A stretch of DNA of 64,000 nt from Bog-950 sp035299425 (lineage in GTDB: Bacteria > Bacteroidota > Bacteroidia > Chitinophagales > LD1), in contig DATGWP010000206.1 of the NCBI GenBank assembly GCA_035299425.1, positions 1 to 64,000 on the forward strand, read 5' to 3'. Position 1 is the first letter of the stretch, and each line of letters begins with the position of its first letter. Below are positions 51,557 to 59,798 of the stretch, one piece after another. The position numbers and the translations under genes are program-made. A model generated the notes under the pieces. It was not told where the DNA came from and ran no database searches. It saw nothing but the letters and a program-made list of their open reading frames with translations.

Positions 51557-52342
51557 ATGAAAAGAATAGCCTTTGTACTAACCAGCACTTTGTTTATAGC
51601 CGCCGTTAACCTTGCCTTGCAAACCAGCAATACTACTATGGTAAAAAATGGCATTAAGGTATCTCCGGCACCAGCTACTACCGATTACCCCGAAGCTAAA
51701 ATAGCCCTGAAATCGCCCGCAGGCGGGTCAATCATCCCCGAAGGGAAAGATTCTTTCATCTTTTTTGTAAATAACTACACGCTGGGTGCCCAAACGCCCG
51801 ATGCCGACCAGGTAATGTGTGCCAATAGCACCAAAGGCCAGCACATTCATTTTATATGGGATAATGCGCCCTACGTAGCCTCTTACAGCAAGGAGTTGGT
51901 ACAAGAAGTCAAACCTGGCCATCATGTATTATTGGCATTTTTATCCCGCTCGTATCACGAAAGCCTAAAGCACAAGAGTGCCTATATTTTAAAAGAGTTT
52001 AGTACAGATAAAAAAGCAAAGGATAACTTCGACGAGAAAGCGCCTCACATTTTTGCCAGCCGACCCAAAGGAGAATACATAGGTGAAAAGGAAGTAAAAC
52101 GGGTAATGCTCGATTTCTACCTGCTTAACTGTACCCTGTCGCCAAAAGGCTATAAAGTTCGCGCCACTATCAACGGTACCGAATTTATACTAACCAAATG
52201 GCAACCCTACATGATAGAAGGGCTTGCTTTAGGTGCAAACAAAATAAAGCTGGAACTGCTGGATAAAAACAATAAACCGGTAAACTCACCTTATAATGGT
52301 ACTGAGCGCACTATTACTTTAAAAACAGATCCTCTTAAATAA
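51557..52342 (+). CDS. Secreted protein of unknown function
   Basis: 261 residues from MKRIAFVLTSTLFIAAVNLAL, a signal peptide. The mature chain has ALKSPAGGSIIPEGKDSFIFFV, then QHIHFIWDNAPYVASYSK, GHHVLLAFLSRSYHESLKHKSAYI and PHIFASRPKGEY, with many His residues. The last part is a beta-sandwich-like LIEGL-type segment (KLELLDKNNKPVNSPYNG). Relatives in Bacteroidota are sometimes labelled phosphopeptide-binding, but that name has no support from this sequence. The His-rich loops could bind metal; this is speculation. Confidence 0.65.
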   Translation: MKRIAFVLTSTLFIAAVNLALQTSNTTMVKNGIKVSPAPATTDYPEAKIALKSPAGGSIIPEGKDSFIFFVNNYTLGAQTPDADQVMCANSTKGQHIHFIWDNAPYVASYSKELVQEVKPGHHVLLAFLSRSYHESLKHKSAYILKEFSTDKKAKDNFDEKAPHIFASRPKGEYIGEKEVKRVMLDFYLLNCTLSPKGYKVRATINGTEFILTKWQPYMIEGLALGANKIKLELLDKNNKPVNSPYNGTERTITLKTDPLK

Positions 52343-52424
52343 GCTATTGGCAGGTATTTGGTTTTATTATAGAGCTGTTAGCGGTCTTTGTCTTAATACT
52401 AAATACTTTATACTCCCTACTTTT

Positions 52425-52453
52425 TTGAAATATGCTGTATATAATTATTTTTG
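52425..52453 (+). promoter_or_regulatory. Promoter of tRNA-His
   Basis: TTG at 52425-52427 and TATTTTTG at 52446-52453 are 18 bp apart, matching the Bacteroidota -33/-7 consensus. Transcription would begin near 52459, just before the tRNA. Confidence 0.75.
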
Positions 52454-52468
52454 CGCCGATTCAACACG

Positions 52469-52542
52469 GTGGCTGTAGCTCAGTTGGTTAGAGTAGCGGT
52501 TTGTGGTACCGCTGGTCGTGGGTTCGAGCCCCATCAGCCACC
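52469..52542 (+). tRNA. tRNA-His (GTG anticodon)
   Basis: The cloverleaf folds: acceptor GTGGCTG with CAGCCAC, anticodon stem GCGGT/ACCGC, loop TTGTGGT with anticodon GTG, and a T-loop GTTCGAGC. A G precedes position 1 (52468) and C follows, consistent with the G-1:C73 identity pair of tRNA-His. CCA is not encoded. Confidence 0.93.
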
Positions 52543-52587
52543 CATAATAAATTCAGAATCCCGCATTCTGGATCAGGAAGTAAAAAG

Positions 52588-52620
52588 AAGGTCGGCTACA
52601 TGCCGACCTTTTTTATTTTT
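52588..52620 (+). terminator. Terminator after tRNA-His
   Basis: AAGGTCGGC-TACAT-GCCGACCTT is a perfect 9-bp stem followed by TTTTATTTTT. It also overlaps a TATTTTTG -7-like box (52614-52621) that could serve the downstream E1-beta gene. Confidence 0.88.
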
Positions 52621-52644
52621 GTTTTAGTTCAAACAGAAGACAAT

Positions 52645-53622
52645 ATGAGAAAGATAAGATTTCGCGAAGCTCTGCGCGAAGCTATGAGCGAAGAGATGCG
52701 CCTGGACCCATCGGTATTTTTAATGGGCGAAGAAGTTGCCGAATATGATGGTGCCTATAAAGTAAGCCAGGGTATGCTGGCTGAGTTTGGTGCAAGGCGT
52801 GTAATAGATACACCCATAGCCGAGCTTGGCTTTGCAGGTATTGCCGTGGGAGCCGCCATGAACGGTACTAAGCCTATAGTGGAGTTTATGACCTGGAACT
52901 TTGCCATACTGGCCTTCGACCAGATAATAAACGGCGCTGCCAAAATATTGCCGCTAAGTGCTGGCTTGTTTAGCTGCCCTATAGTTTTCCGCGGGCCGCA
53001 GGGTTCTGCCGGGCAGCTGGGCGCTACCCACTCGCAGCAGTTAACCAATATGATGGCCTCTGTACCAGGGCTTAAAGTTGTATCAGTATCTAACCCTTAC
53101 GATGCCAAGGGCCTTTTAAAGTCTGCCATCCGCGACCCGGACCCGGTTATATTTTTCGAAAGTGAGGTAATGTACAGCGATATGGGCGAAGTGCCCGAAG
53201 AAGAATACCTGATACCTATAGGTAAATGCGATGTAAAGCGCGAGGGTACCGATGTAACCCTTGTATCGTATAACAAGATGATGAAGGTGGCACTTAAAGC
53301 TGCCGATGAGTTAGAGAAAGAGGGCATCAGTGCCGAGGTAATAGACCTGCGCACCATTCGCCCGCTCGATCTTGAAACCATTGTAAACTCGGTAAAGAAA
53401 ACCAACCGCCTTATTGTAATAGATGAGAGCTGGCCGTTTACTTCCATTGCTTCTGAAATTGCATTCCAGGTACAGCGCTATGCGTTCGATTATCTCGATG
53501 CACCGGTTCGCCGTGTGTGTGGTGCCGATACCAGCATGCACTATGCACCTAATTTGGTAGAGGCATATTTGCCAAGTGTAGCCAAGGTGGTAGCGGCGGT
53601 AAAGGAGGTCAGCTATAAATAA
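52645..53622 (+). CDS. pdhB: 2-oxo acid dehydrogenase E1 beta subunit (pyruvate dehydrogenase type)
   Basis: 325 residues. The N-terminus MRKIRFREALREAMSEEMRLDPSVFLMGEEV is the E1-beta start. It is followed by IDTPIAELGFAGIAVGAAMNGTKPIVEFMTWNFA and RGPQGSAGQLGATHSQ, then a transketolase C-terminal domain (EVIDLRTIRPLD, VIDESWPFTSIASEIA). E1-beta pairs with E1-alpha to bind thiamine diphosphate. The pyruvate class is suggested by the overall pattern, not by one residue. No E1-alpha is adjacent; a lone E2 lies at 11876. A longer frame begins inside the tRNA and is rejected. Confidence 0.9.
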   Translation: MRKIRFREALREAMSEEMRLDPSVFLMGEEVAEYDGAYKVSQGMLAEFGARRVIDTPIAELGFAGIAVGAAMNGTKPIVEFMTWNFAILAFDQIINGAAKILPLSAGLFSCPIVFRGPQGSAGQLGATHSQQLTNMMASVPGLKVVSVSNPYDAKGLLKSAIRDPDPVIFFESEVMYSDMGEVPEEEYLIPIGKCDVKREGTDVTLVSYNKMMKVALKAADELEKEGISAEVIDLRTIRPLDLETIVNSVKKTNRLIVIDESWPFTSIASEIAFQVQRYAFDYLDAPVRRVCGADTSMHYAPNLVEAYLPSVAKVVAAVKEVSYK

Positions 53623-54006
53623 ACCGGGAGATACACAGATACCTGTTTTAGTTCATCTGGAATTAGCGTCTGTATAGAGGCTATTTATGTAGCACTTCCC
53701 AAACAGATTTTTTCGCCAAGCGGGAAATGTGTCAAGTCAAAATGGAATTAAATTATTGACAATGAACTGTTTATAATTTTAGGTGTCAACCCAAAATTTA
53801 GGAAAGTGTAAACCCAGCCAAAATAAACAAATAAAACATAATTAAAATATATCACTAAAAAGCAGACCATTTATGTCCTTGCTGGCGGTTACATTTAAAC
53901 AAACTGATGTTATATTTAGATGTAGTCGGTTTCTGTAGGCAAGACTTTATTTGATTGTATTAATGGCAAGCAAATTGGTTTATATTCACGTCCAAAAAAT
54001 TACATT
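53623..54006. other. AT-rich non-coding region with degenerate GTGTCAA words
   Basis: 383 bp without a supportable gene. Two similar stretches, GTGTCAAGTCAAAATGGAAT near 53730 and GTGTCAACCCAAAATTTAGG near 53783, lie about 50 bp apart, followed by AAAGTGTAAACCC. This could be a decayed IS end; no transposase remnant was found. The region marks the left edge of the AT-rich accessory segment. Confidence 0.4.
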
Positions 54007-54438
54007 ATGAGAAGAAATTTGATGTCTTTCCCTTTTAGTTATGTAGTACTGTTTTTTTGTTTGGCCGCTATAGCCGGTTGTGCTAAAGAGGGCGAAGATT
54101 TAACAACTGCTGTAGTTGGAAGATACCTTCGTGGCGCTGGCCCTACCGCTCTTCAGGTAACTGTTAACAAGGTAAATAATAATACTGTGGTTATTTCCTT
54201 ACTAAGCCAGGACTTCACCAGTAACCACGGATCATGCACTATGAACAGCGCTACCTCTATTACCTTAAATGAAGCGACAGGTATAAATAACCCCAAAGAC
54301 GAGCGTTATGTATCTACAGGAACCGCTACATTAGATGGCGATTACCTCAGCATTATGCGCCACGAAAAAATAATTACAAAATCTACCGGCGAGTTAAAAA
54401 GCGAATTTGATACTACTTACGTGGTAAAAAGACGTTAG
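54007..54438 (+). CDS. Small lipoprotein
   Basis: 143 residues. The signal peptide MRRNLMSFPFSYVVLFFCLAAIAGC ends in a lipobox (AIAGC). The mature part is Thr/Asn rich and beta-like (LQVTVNKVNNNTVVISLLSQDF, GSCTMNSATSITLNEATG, YVSTGTATLDGDYLSIMRH). No family is recognised. Its base composition is closer to the flanking chromosome than to the neighbouring AT-rich genes. Confidence 0.65.
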   Translation: MRRNLMSFPFSYVVLFFCLAAIAGCAKEGEDLTTAVVGRYLRGAGPTALQVTVNKVNNNTVVISLLSQDFTSNHGSCTMNSATSITLNEATGINNPKDERYVSTGTATLDGDYLSIMRHEKIITKSTGELKSEFDTTYVVKRR

Positions 54439-54566
54439 TAGTTTCCTCTGCTCATTTTTGCGGCACGAGCGGATGCTCGAGCCAGTTCGAGTTAGGGATT
54501 GAAGTTACCGTACGAAGCCTATCATGTTGTTGGATGTATGCATGAATGGGACTAATTGTGTATATT

Positions 54567-56063
54567 TTATTTAAGTATATGTTCCCTTTTCAAATCGTCT
54601 ATCAGCTCCACAACAAAATCGTGAAAAAGTAAAGTTTTAGGAGGTGTCATTTGGGCACCAGAGTTTCCTATAACTTCAAGTCTGAGTGTATCGTTATAAT
54701 CATTTCTATAAATTTTACATTTCAACCCAGCGCCGTATTCATATAAATTGACGTCAAATTCTGGACTAGTATTTAAACCAAACTGATGATAACTTCTGGC
54801 CTTAATTAATAAAAAATCTTCAATCATTCTTTTTTGGAATATACTGGTGCCGTGAAGGACAGAGTTCAAGTGAATTGGATTTCGATTGCCAAAATATCTA
54901 AAGGCCTCCCGCAAATCACTAAGTGAACCACATACACGCCTCAAAAAATCAAGTTCTAAAATTCCAACAAAAGATGTAGAACTGAAATTACCCTCAAAAC
55001 CATTAAATCTAATCATTCTATTAGCAATAGTAAAAGAGGTCCCACGTAGCCTCCTCAATTTTCTAATATTTAAAGCTCCCGATAAAATAAATTCAGAAAC
55101 AAAAAATACCAACTTAGGCATTGTCTGTTGATTGTTGCTGGTATCAAGCAAATTAAAATATGACTTATCTTCTTCTGTAATTTGGATACTTGTAAGAATA
55201 CTTTTCACCTCACGTTGTATTGCAAAGCGATTGTCGAATGTAAATTCTTCAATCGAATAAAACTTATCAATATACCCACTAAAATCAACGTTTGAACCGT
55301 ACCGGGCTTGAAAAATATTTCTTATGTTTTCAATATCGCAAACAAAAATCACCTTATCAAAGCCAAACTTATTTTCGTTGGGAAATTTTGGATCAAGATG
55401 GGTTGCAAAGACATTAAGTAATCTAAAAATATGGTCAGGGTCAATCCTATCTAAATCATCAATAATCAAAACAGTTTCTTTTTCGGTAGGCGCTCTTAAT
55501 TGATCGATTTGCACCCTAATCATTTCTGTAACTGCATCCTGTTCTTTAATGCTACCTTTTGTCTTCTCTATTTTTTTCAAATAAGTACTTATTCGATCAA
55601 AATCAACTTCTTCGTACTGCGCCTTTCCTTTAAGCGTGTTCTGTAGTAAAGGTTCTAATTGTTTCAATACAGGCAAAATTGCCTTACCTACCTTGGATAC
55701 ATTTTCTGCAAAAAAAGCAGTGAGGCCTGGAGTATTTTTAGCAAGAATAAATTCCGTATAAAGCCTATTCGAAAATTTAGAAAAGTCAATTTCAATTTTC
55801 TCATTGCATATTAACTCAAAAAATATATCGTATTTAATCAATTCAAAAATATCTTCATTTTTTGCTACAGCATAATGAACTGGACACAAAAAAACACATT
55901 CATAATTTGAAGCATTTTCTTTAAAAAATCTATCTAAAAAGTATGTTTTACCGGTACCAAATGGACCAGAAAAAATAATACGTTTGTTTCCTTTTAAAGA
56001 AAGATGATTTATGAAATCAAGTTTGGGTTGCTCGATTGAAATAGTAAACTCGCTTTTATCCAT
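54567..56063 (-). CDS. KAP-family P-loop NTPase
   Basis: About 498 residues from MDKSEFTISIEQ; a GTG three codons upstream is the alternative. Walker A is GPFGTGKT (33-40) and Walker B is TVLIIDDLDRIDPD (197-210), the DDLDR form that typifies KAP NTPases. No membrane segments are evident in the insert, unlike many KAP members. The C-terminal 250 residues have helical blocks (NIRKLRRLRGTSFTIANRMI, LREAFRYFGNRN). KAP proteins include PifA of the F plasmid, which excludes phage T7. The gene is 26 bp downstream of the AlbA_2 gene on the same strand and is AT-rich: one sampled 60-base row has 11 G/C. Likely effector or regulator of the pair. Confidence 0.85.
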   Translation of the reverse strand: MDKSEFTISIEQPKLDFINHLSLKGNKRIIFSGPFGTGKTYFLDRFFKENASNYECVFLCPVHYAVAKNEDIFELIKYDIFFELICNEKIEIDFSKFSNRLYTEFILAKNTPGLTAFFAENVSKVGKAILPVLKQLEPLLQNTLKGKAQYEEVDFDRISTYLKKIEKTKGSIKEQDAVTEMIRVQIDQLRAPTEKETVLIIDDLDRIDPDHIFRLLNVFATHLDPKFPNENKFGFDKVIFVCDIENIRNIFQARYGSNVDFSGYIDKFYSIEEFTFDNRFAIQREVKSILTSIQITEEDKSYFNLLDTSNNQQTMPKLVFFVSEFILSGALNIRKLRRLRGTSFTIANRMIRFNGFEGNFSSTSFVGILELDFLRRVCGSLSDLREAFRYFGNRNPIHLNSVLHGTSIFQKRMIEDFLLIKARSYHQFGLNTSPEFDVNLYEYGAGLKCKIYRNDYNDTLRLEVIGNSGAQMTPPKTLLFHDFVVELIDDLKREHILK

Positions 56064-56089
56064 AAAGAACACTTTCTATTAAGAATGAT

Positions 56090-57157
56090 TTATTGCTTAA
56101 ACATTTTTTTCCAATCCTTCCTTCCTATTATTGCTTGGACAGATTCTTCATTAGAAACCGACGACTTGCCTTTTATTTCGTGAGAATAGACATTCTCCTT
56201 CATCTCTATGAAAATATCCTTCCAATTATTGGGATTCCGGAATGGCACTTTTAATTTATAACTACTCATTAGTAATGGTGAGAGTTTAGCCCCGAAGGAT
56301 AACAGAATCGTTACAATATTTTGCTCTTGTTGCAACTGATGTGCGTTTATTACAATCGTATGGGTATCATTTAACGGTTGGCCATAATGAAGAACATTTA
56401 CTGGTGCGATTATGCGCTTATCACTTCCGTTAAAACCGTACGAAACTCTATCGTTTGTTCCTGTTTGCCACCCATAAAAACTACCAGGATTACATATAAT
56501 TCGATAAGTTAAATCATAATCATTTTGCAACGGCGATTGATTAAATATAAACGAATCAAACGTTAGAAAAACATTTGATCCATGTAGTTCAATTTTAACA
56601 GGGTTAATGTACCCTTCAAGTTTTGGGAAAGTGATTTTTTTAAATAGCGCTTCTATATAGTGGTGTGGAGCTGTGGCAGTCTGTCCATCCAATCTCATAT
56701 AATACACATTTTCAAATTGATGGGGAGAGTATTCACTTTTAGGAACCTCAAAAATGTATGCATACTTATTTTCGCTCTCTATCCTATGGAATTTTATCCC
56801 TTTAGGGCTAGGTGTTATACGATTTGCAATTTTTGCGACAAAGTCGTCCTTATCGTATTTCTTTTCAACTAAAGATAATTCCCCTTTACAAGTTTTACCC
56901 TTTGCACCCGCAACCAACGCTCCTTTAGGTGCCCCCCAAATGATAATTCCTCCTTCAGAATTTAAAAATGCACAAATAGCACGTAAAATGCCTTTTTCTT
57001 TCGCAGGTATGCCGCCCAAATCCTTTTCATCTACTACGAAGGATTTATATTCTATTTTATCGCTTTCTTCCTTCTCATCCTTAAAATAGCTCAGAATATC
57101 ACTGTATGATAAATCAGTAATATCAGATTTCCCAAAGAATAGTTCTGAATAGTTCAT
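56090..57157 (-). CDS. Schlafen/AlbA_2-domain putative nucleic-acid-binding protein
   Basis: About 355 residues from MNYSELFFGKSDITDLSYSD; the frame continues upstream through a fadJ relic, so that part is rejected. Residues about 28-175 match AlbA_2: EESDKIEYKSF, AICAFLNSEGGIIIWGAPKG, IANRITPSPKGIKFHRIES and the YYMRLDGQTATAPHHYIEALF end. The C-terminal 170 residues form an unassigned beta-rich region (PVKIELHGSNVFLTFDSF). Schlafen-type AlbA_2 modules bind DNA or RNA and some are nucleases. Together with the KAP NTPase it forms a two-gene AT-rich unit. Function in defence is inferred. Confidence 0.82.
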   Translation of the reverse strand: MNYSELFFGKSDITDLSYSDILSYFKDEKEESDKIEYKSFVVDEKDLGGIPAKEKGILRAICAFLNSEGGIIIWGAPKGALVAGAKGKTCKGELSLVEKKYDKDDFVAKIANRITPSPKGIKFHRIESENKYAYIFEVPKSEYSPHQFENVYYMRLDGQTATAPHHYIEALFKKITFPKLEGYINPVKIELHGSNVFLTFDSFIFNQSPLQNDYDLTYRIICNPGSFYGWQTGTNDRVSYGFNGSDKRIIAPVNVLHYGQPLNDTHTIVINAHQLQQEQNIVTILLSFGAKLSPLLMSSYKLKVPFRNPNNWKDIFIEMKENVYSHEIKGKSSVSNEESVQAIIGRKDWKKMFKQ

Positions 57158-57170
57158 GTGTCTGTGTAAT

Positions 57171-57234
57171 TTACTTCTCCGCATAAAACTTCTTTCCATC
57201 CTTCGCATAGTCTTTTAAGTACCTGCGCCGGCTT
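57171..57234 (-). pseudogene. Relic of a fadJ 3' end
   Basis: The minus strand encodes, with one frameshift, KPAQVLK..DYAKDGKKFYAEK-stop, the counterpart of KPAQILKDYAKEGKKFYAEG at the end of the intact fadJ. Aligned over 64 bases it differs at eight positions plus one inserted T (57171-57234 against 57599-57661). Upstream homology stops abruptly at 57235. The relic is not a recent duplicate. Confidence 0.8.
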
Positions 57235-57598
57235 CCTCGCTGCTGTTCGAGTGTGGCGGAATCCAACTCGGAACAACTAATGTCCCCTAATATTTAACTC
57301 AGTTACTATTCAACAACATTTGTTCTTCTATTGTAAATAAACAAAATAATAATGGCTTATGCTATCCTATTATCACACAATTAAATTAAACATAATCACC
57401 ATACGTAGCACACACATTACATGTTAGCGTTCCTCAAGCCGGGCAGGTTTCAGTTTTGAAAAATACCGGGGGTGGGGTAGCCACTTTGAAAAACAAAGCA
57501 CTGAAAAACAATAACATAGTAAGCACAGGGGGTAGCCATTTTTCAAAAATGAGCCTGTAGTATATCGCGCAAAAAGGTTAGCCTAAACAACGCATTAG
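57235..57598. other. Non-coding gap with IS21-end-like relic
   Basis: 364 bp without a supportable gene, between the fadJ relic and the intact fadJ 3' end. It contains short tandem units resembling IS21-family terminal repeats (separate entry) but no transposase, recombinase or RNA gene that I can recognise. Confidence 0.55.
57445..57555. repeat. IS21-end-like terminal repeats, no transposase
   Basis: GGTAGCCACTTTGAAAAAC at 57476 and GGTAGCCATTTTTCAAAAAT at 57531 are related units spaced 55 bp, with a weaker third near 57445 (CAGGTTTCAGTTTTGAAAAA). The same layout, 54 bp apart, is seen at 21674. No transposase gene is present. Confidence 0.4.
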
Positions 57599-59734
57599 CT
57601 ACCCCTCCGCATAAAACTTCTTCCCCTCCTTCGCATAGTCTTTAAGTATCTGCGCAGGTTTAAAGCGGGCGCCGTATTTGGCGGTAAGGTCGTCCATTAG
57701 GGCGATAACGTTGGCAGCGCCTTTGGTATCTATGTAACGGAATGGGCCGCCGCTGAATGGCGGGAAGCCAAGGCCGAAGATGGCACCAACATCGCCATCG
57801 GTAGGGCTTTCGAGTATGTTCTCCTGCAGGCACAGCAGACACTCGTTTAGCATCATCATGCCCATACGGTTCTGTATGGTTTCTATAGTAAACTCCTTAC
57901 GCGTAGGGTTGTTGAAGTATTTGTAAATCTCTTCGTTTATGCCGCGCTTCTTTCCTTTCTCATCGTACTTGTAGAAACCGCGTTTGTTCTTTTTGCCGTG
58001 GTAGCCGTCTTTAAACATTTTGAGGATGGCATCGTTGGTGCGGGCACCTTCGCGCTTCTTGGCTTCTATAGCCAGGTCGCCGGTCATAATGTGTGCGCCT
58101 ACATCTATACCCACTTCATCCTGCAGGGTTACAGGCCCTACCGGGAATCCCCACATCTTCATAGCCTTATCTATCAGGCCGGCTTCGCAGCCTTCTTCAA
58201 TCAACAGGAAACACTCGTTCATGTACGGGGCCAATATGCGCGTGGTGTAGAAGCCGGGGCCATCGTTTACTACTATGCAGGTTTTGCCCTGGCGGATGCC
58301 TAACTCGAAGCAGGTAGCCGTAACCCAGTCGGCAGTCTTAGGTGTTTTTATTATCTCCAGCAAAGGCATTTTAGGCACCGGGCTGAAGTAGTGCATCCCA
58401 ATTACATTTTCGGGGCGGGCTGCTTTCTCCGCTACATGGCTTATAGGCAATGCTGATGTATTGCTGGCAAATATAGTATCGGGTTTGGTGGCAGCTTCGC
58501 AGTCGGCTACTATGCGCTGCTTAAGTTTTATCTCTTCAAACACGGCTTCTACTATCACGCTCACCTTATCAAAACCGGTGTAGTCTAACTTGCTTTGCAC
58601 CCGGTTCATTATCTCTTCAGCCTCGGGCTGGGTCATGGTTTTACGCTTAATCTTTTTGGCCAGGTCACTCCATATAGTTTGCTTGGCCTGCTGCAGGGTT
58701 TCTTCTTTAATATCCTTCAGCAATACATTAATACCATCTAAGGCACTTACCTGCGCAATACCTGCGCCCATAAAGCCGGCACCTACCATGGCTATATTAT
58801 CCAGAGGTTTAATTTCGGCTTTGCCTTCATACGGGTTTTTCTTTTTCTCCGTCATATTGAAGAAGATCCGGATTAGCTGACGGCTCTCATTGGTTAGTAT
58901 CAACTCTTCAAACTTCACTGCTTCGGCATCAAGGCCCTTCTCCATACCCTGCTCCATGCCAATCTCTACGCACTCCAGTATTTTAAGCGGCGCGGGGTAG
59001 TTGCCTTGTGTTTGTTTCATCACCATCTCTTTAGCCTTGCGGTAAATAATGCCACGGGTAATTGGGTTGCTCTCCAACACCTTCTCTAGAAACTCACGCT
59101 TATCTTCGCGCTTGATAGGTTCTTTGGCAAGCTTAAGTGCAAAATCAATCGCAGCATTCAACAAACCTTCTTTGGTGGTTATCTTATCGGCCAGGCCTAT
59201 CTTTTTGGCTTTACCAGCATATATTTTTTTGCCAGTCAGCATCATGTCAAGCGCTTTCTGTATACCAATTAAACGAGGTAAGCGCTGTGTGCCACCACCA
59301 CCCGGCAATAAGCCGAGCATAACCTCGGGCAATGCAAAGTGGGTGCTTTTATCATCGCTCACTATCCGCCCGTGACAGGCCAGGGCAATTTCGGTGCCGG
59401 CACCCAGGCAGGCACCGTTGATGGCAGCTACTACCGGTTTACGGCCTTTCTCTAATTTATTAAGCGATACGTGCCCGTTTCGGGTAAACTGAATGAAATC
59501 GCCTTTCTGCTTTACCTTGCCAAACATATCTATATCCGCACCGGCTATCCAGTCTTTCTTCTTACTGATAATAACAGCAGCCTTTACAGCAGGGTCGTTC
59601 TCCAGTTGCTGAAACATTTTGTCTATCTCCTCTACAAATTCGAGCGATACTTTGTTTATCTTTTCGTTCTGATGGTCGAGCCAAACAATGGCTACTCCGT
59701 TATCCCTTTTCTCGATGGTGGCAATTTGCGACAT
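57599..59734 (-). CDS. fadJ: Fatty-acid oxidation multifunctional protein, alpha subunit
   Basis: 711 residues. The N-terminal crotonase (1-190) has AGADIDMFG, GACLGAGTEIALACHGRI and LPEVMLGLLPGGGGTQRLPR. The hydroxyacyl-CoA dehydrogenase has the NAD motif VGAGFMGAGIAQVSA near residue 316, then FASNTSALPI, GMHYFSPVPKMPLLEII and NDGPGFYTTRI. It hydrates enoyl-CoA and oxidises 3-hydroxyacyl-CoA in beta-oxidation. FadB versus FadJ cannot be separated by motifs alone; the symbol is a best guess. No thiolase is adjacent. Its 3' end is duplicated as a relic at 57171. Confidence 0.9.
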   Translation of the reverse strand: MSQIATIEKRDNGVAIVWLDHQNEKINKVSLEFVEEIDKMFQQLENDPAVKAAVIISKKKDWIAGADIDMFGKVKQKGDFIQFTRNGHVSLNKLEKGRKPVVAAINGACLGAGTEIALACHGRIVSDDKSTHFALPEVMLGLLPGGGGTQRLPRLIGIQKALDMMLTGKKIYAGKAKKIGLADKITTKEGLLNAAIDFALKLAKEPIKREDKREFLEKVLESNPITRGIIYRKAKEMVMKQTQGNYPAPLKILECVEIGMEQGMEKGLDAEAVKFEELILTNESRQLIRIFFNMTEKKKNPYEGKAEIKPLDNIAMVGAGFMGAGIAQVSALDGINVLLKDIKEETLQQAKQTIWSDLAKKIKRKTMTQPEAEEIMNRVQSKLDYTGFDKVSVIVEAVFEEIKLKQRIVADCEAATKPDTIFASNTSALPISHVAEKAARPENVIGMHYFSPVPKMPLLEIIKTPKTADWVTATCFELGIRQGKTCIVVNDGPGFYTTRILAPYMNECFLLIEEGCEAGLIDKAMKMWGFPVGPVTLQDEVGIDVGAHIMTGDLAIEAKKREGARTNDAILKMFKDGYHGKKNKRGFYKYDEKGKKRGINEEIYKYFNNPTRKEFTIETIQNRMGMMMLNECLLCLQENILESPTDGDVGAIFGLGFPPFSGGPFRYIDTKGAANVIALMDDLTAKYGARFKPAQILKDYAKEGKKFYAEG

Positions 59735-59798
59735 AGTATGATTTGCTTTAGATTTAGCCGTGAATATATAAGCAATTTTGTTTTAACAGCCTAACATT

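Noticed and set aside
52501..52644. Upstream extension of the E1-beta gene
   Set aside because: It runs through tRNA-His and its terminator; homology begins at MRKIRF at 52645.
57158..57208. N-terminal extension of the AlbA_2 protein
   Set aside because: Those codons are the fadJ relic read in another frame; the domain needs only the ATG at 57157.
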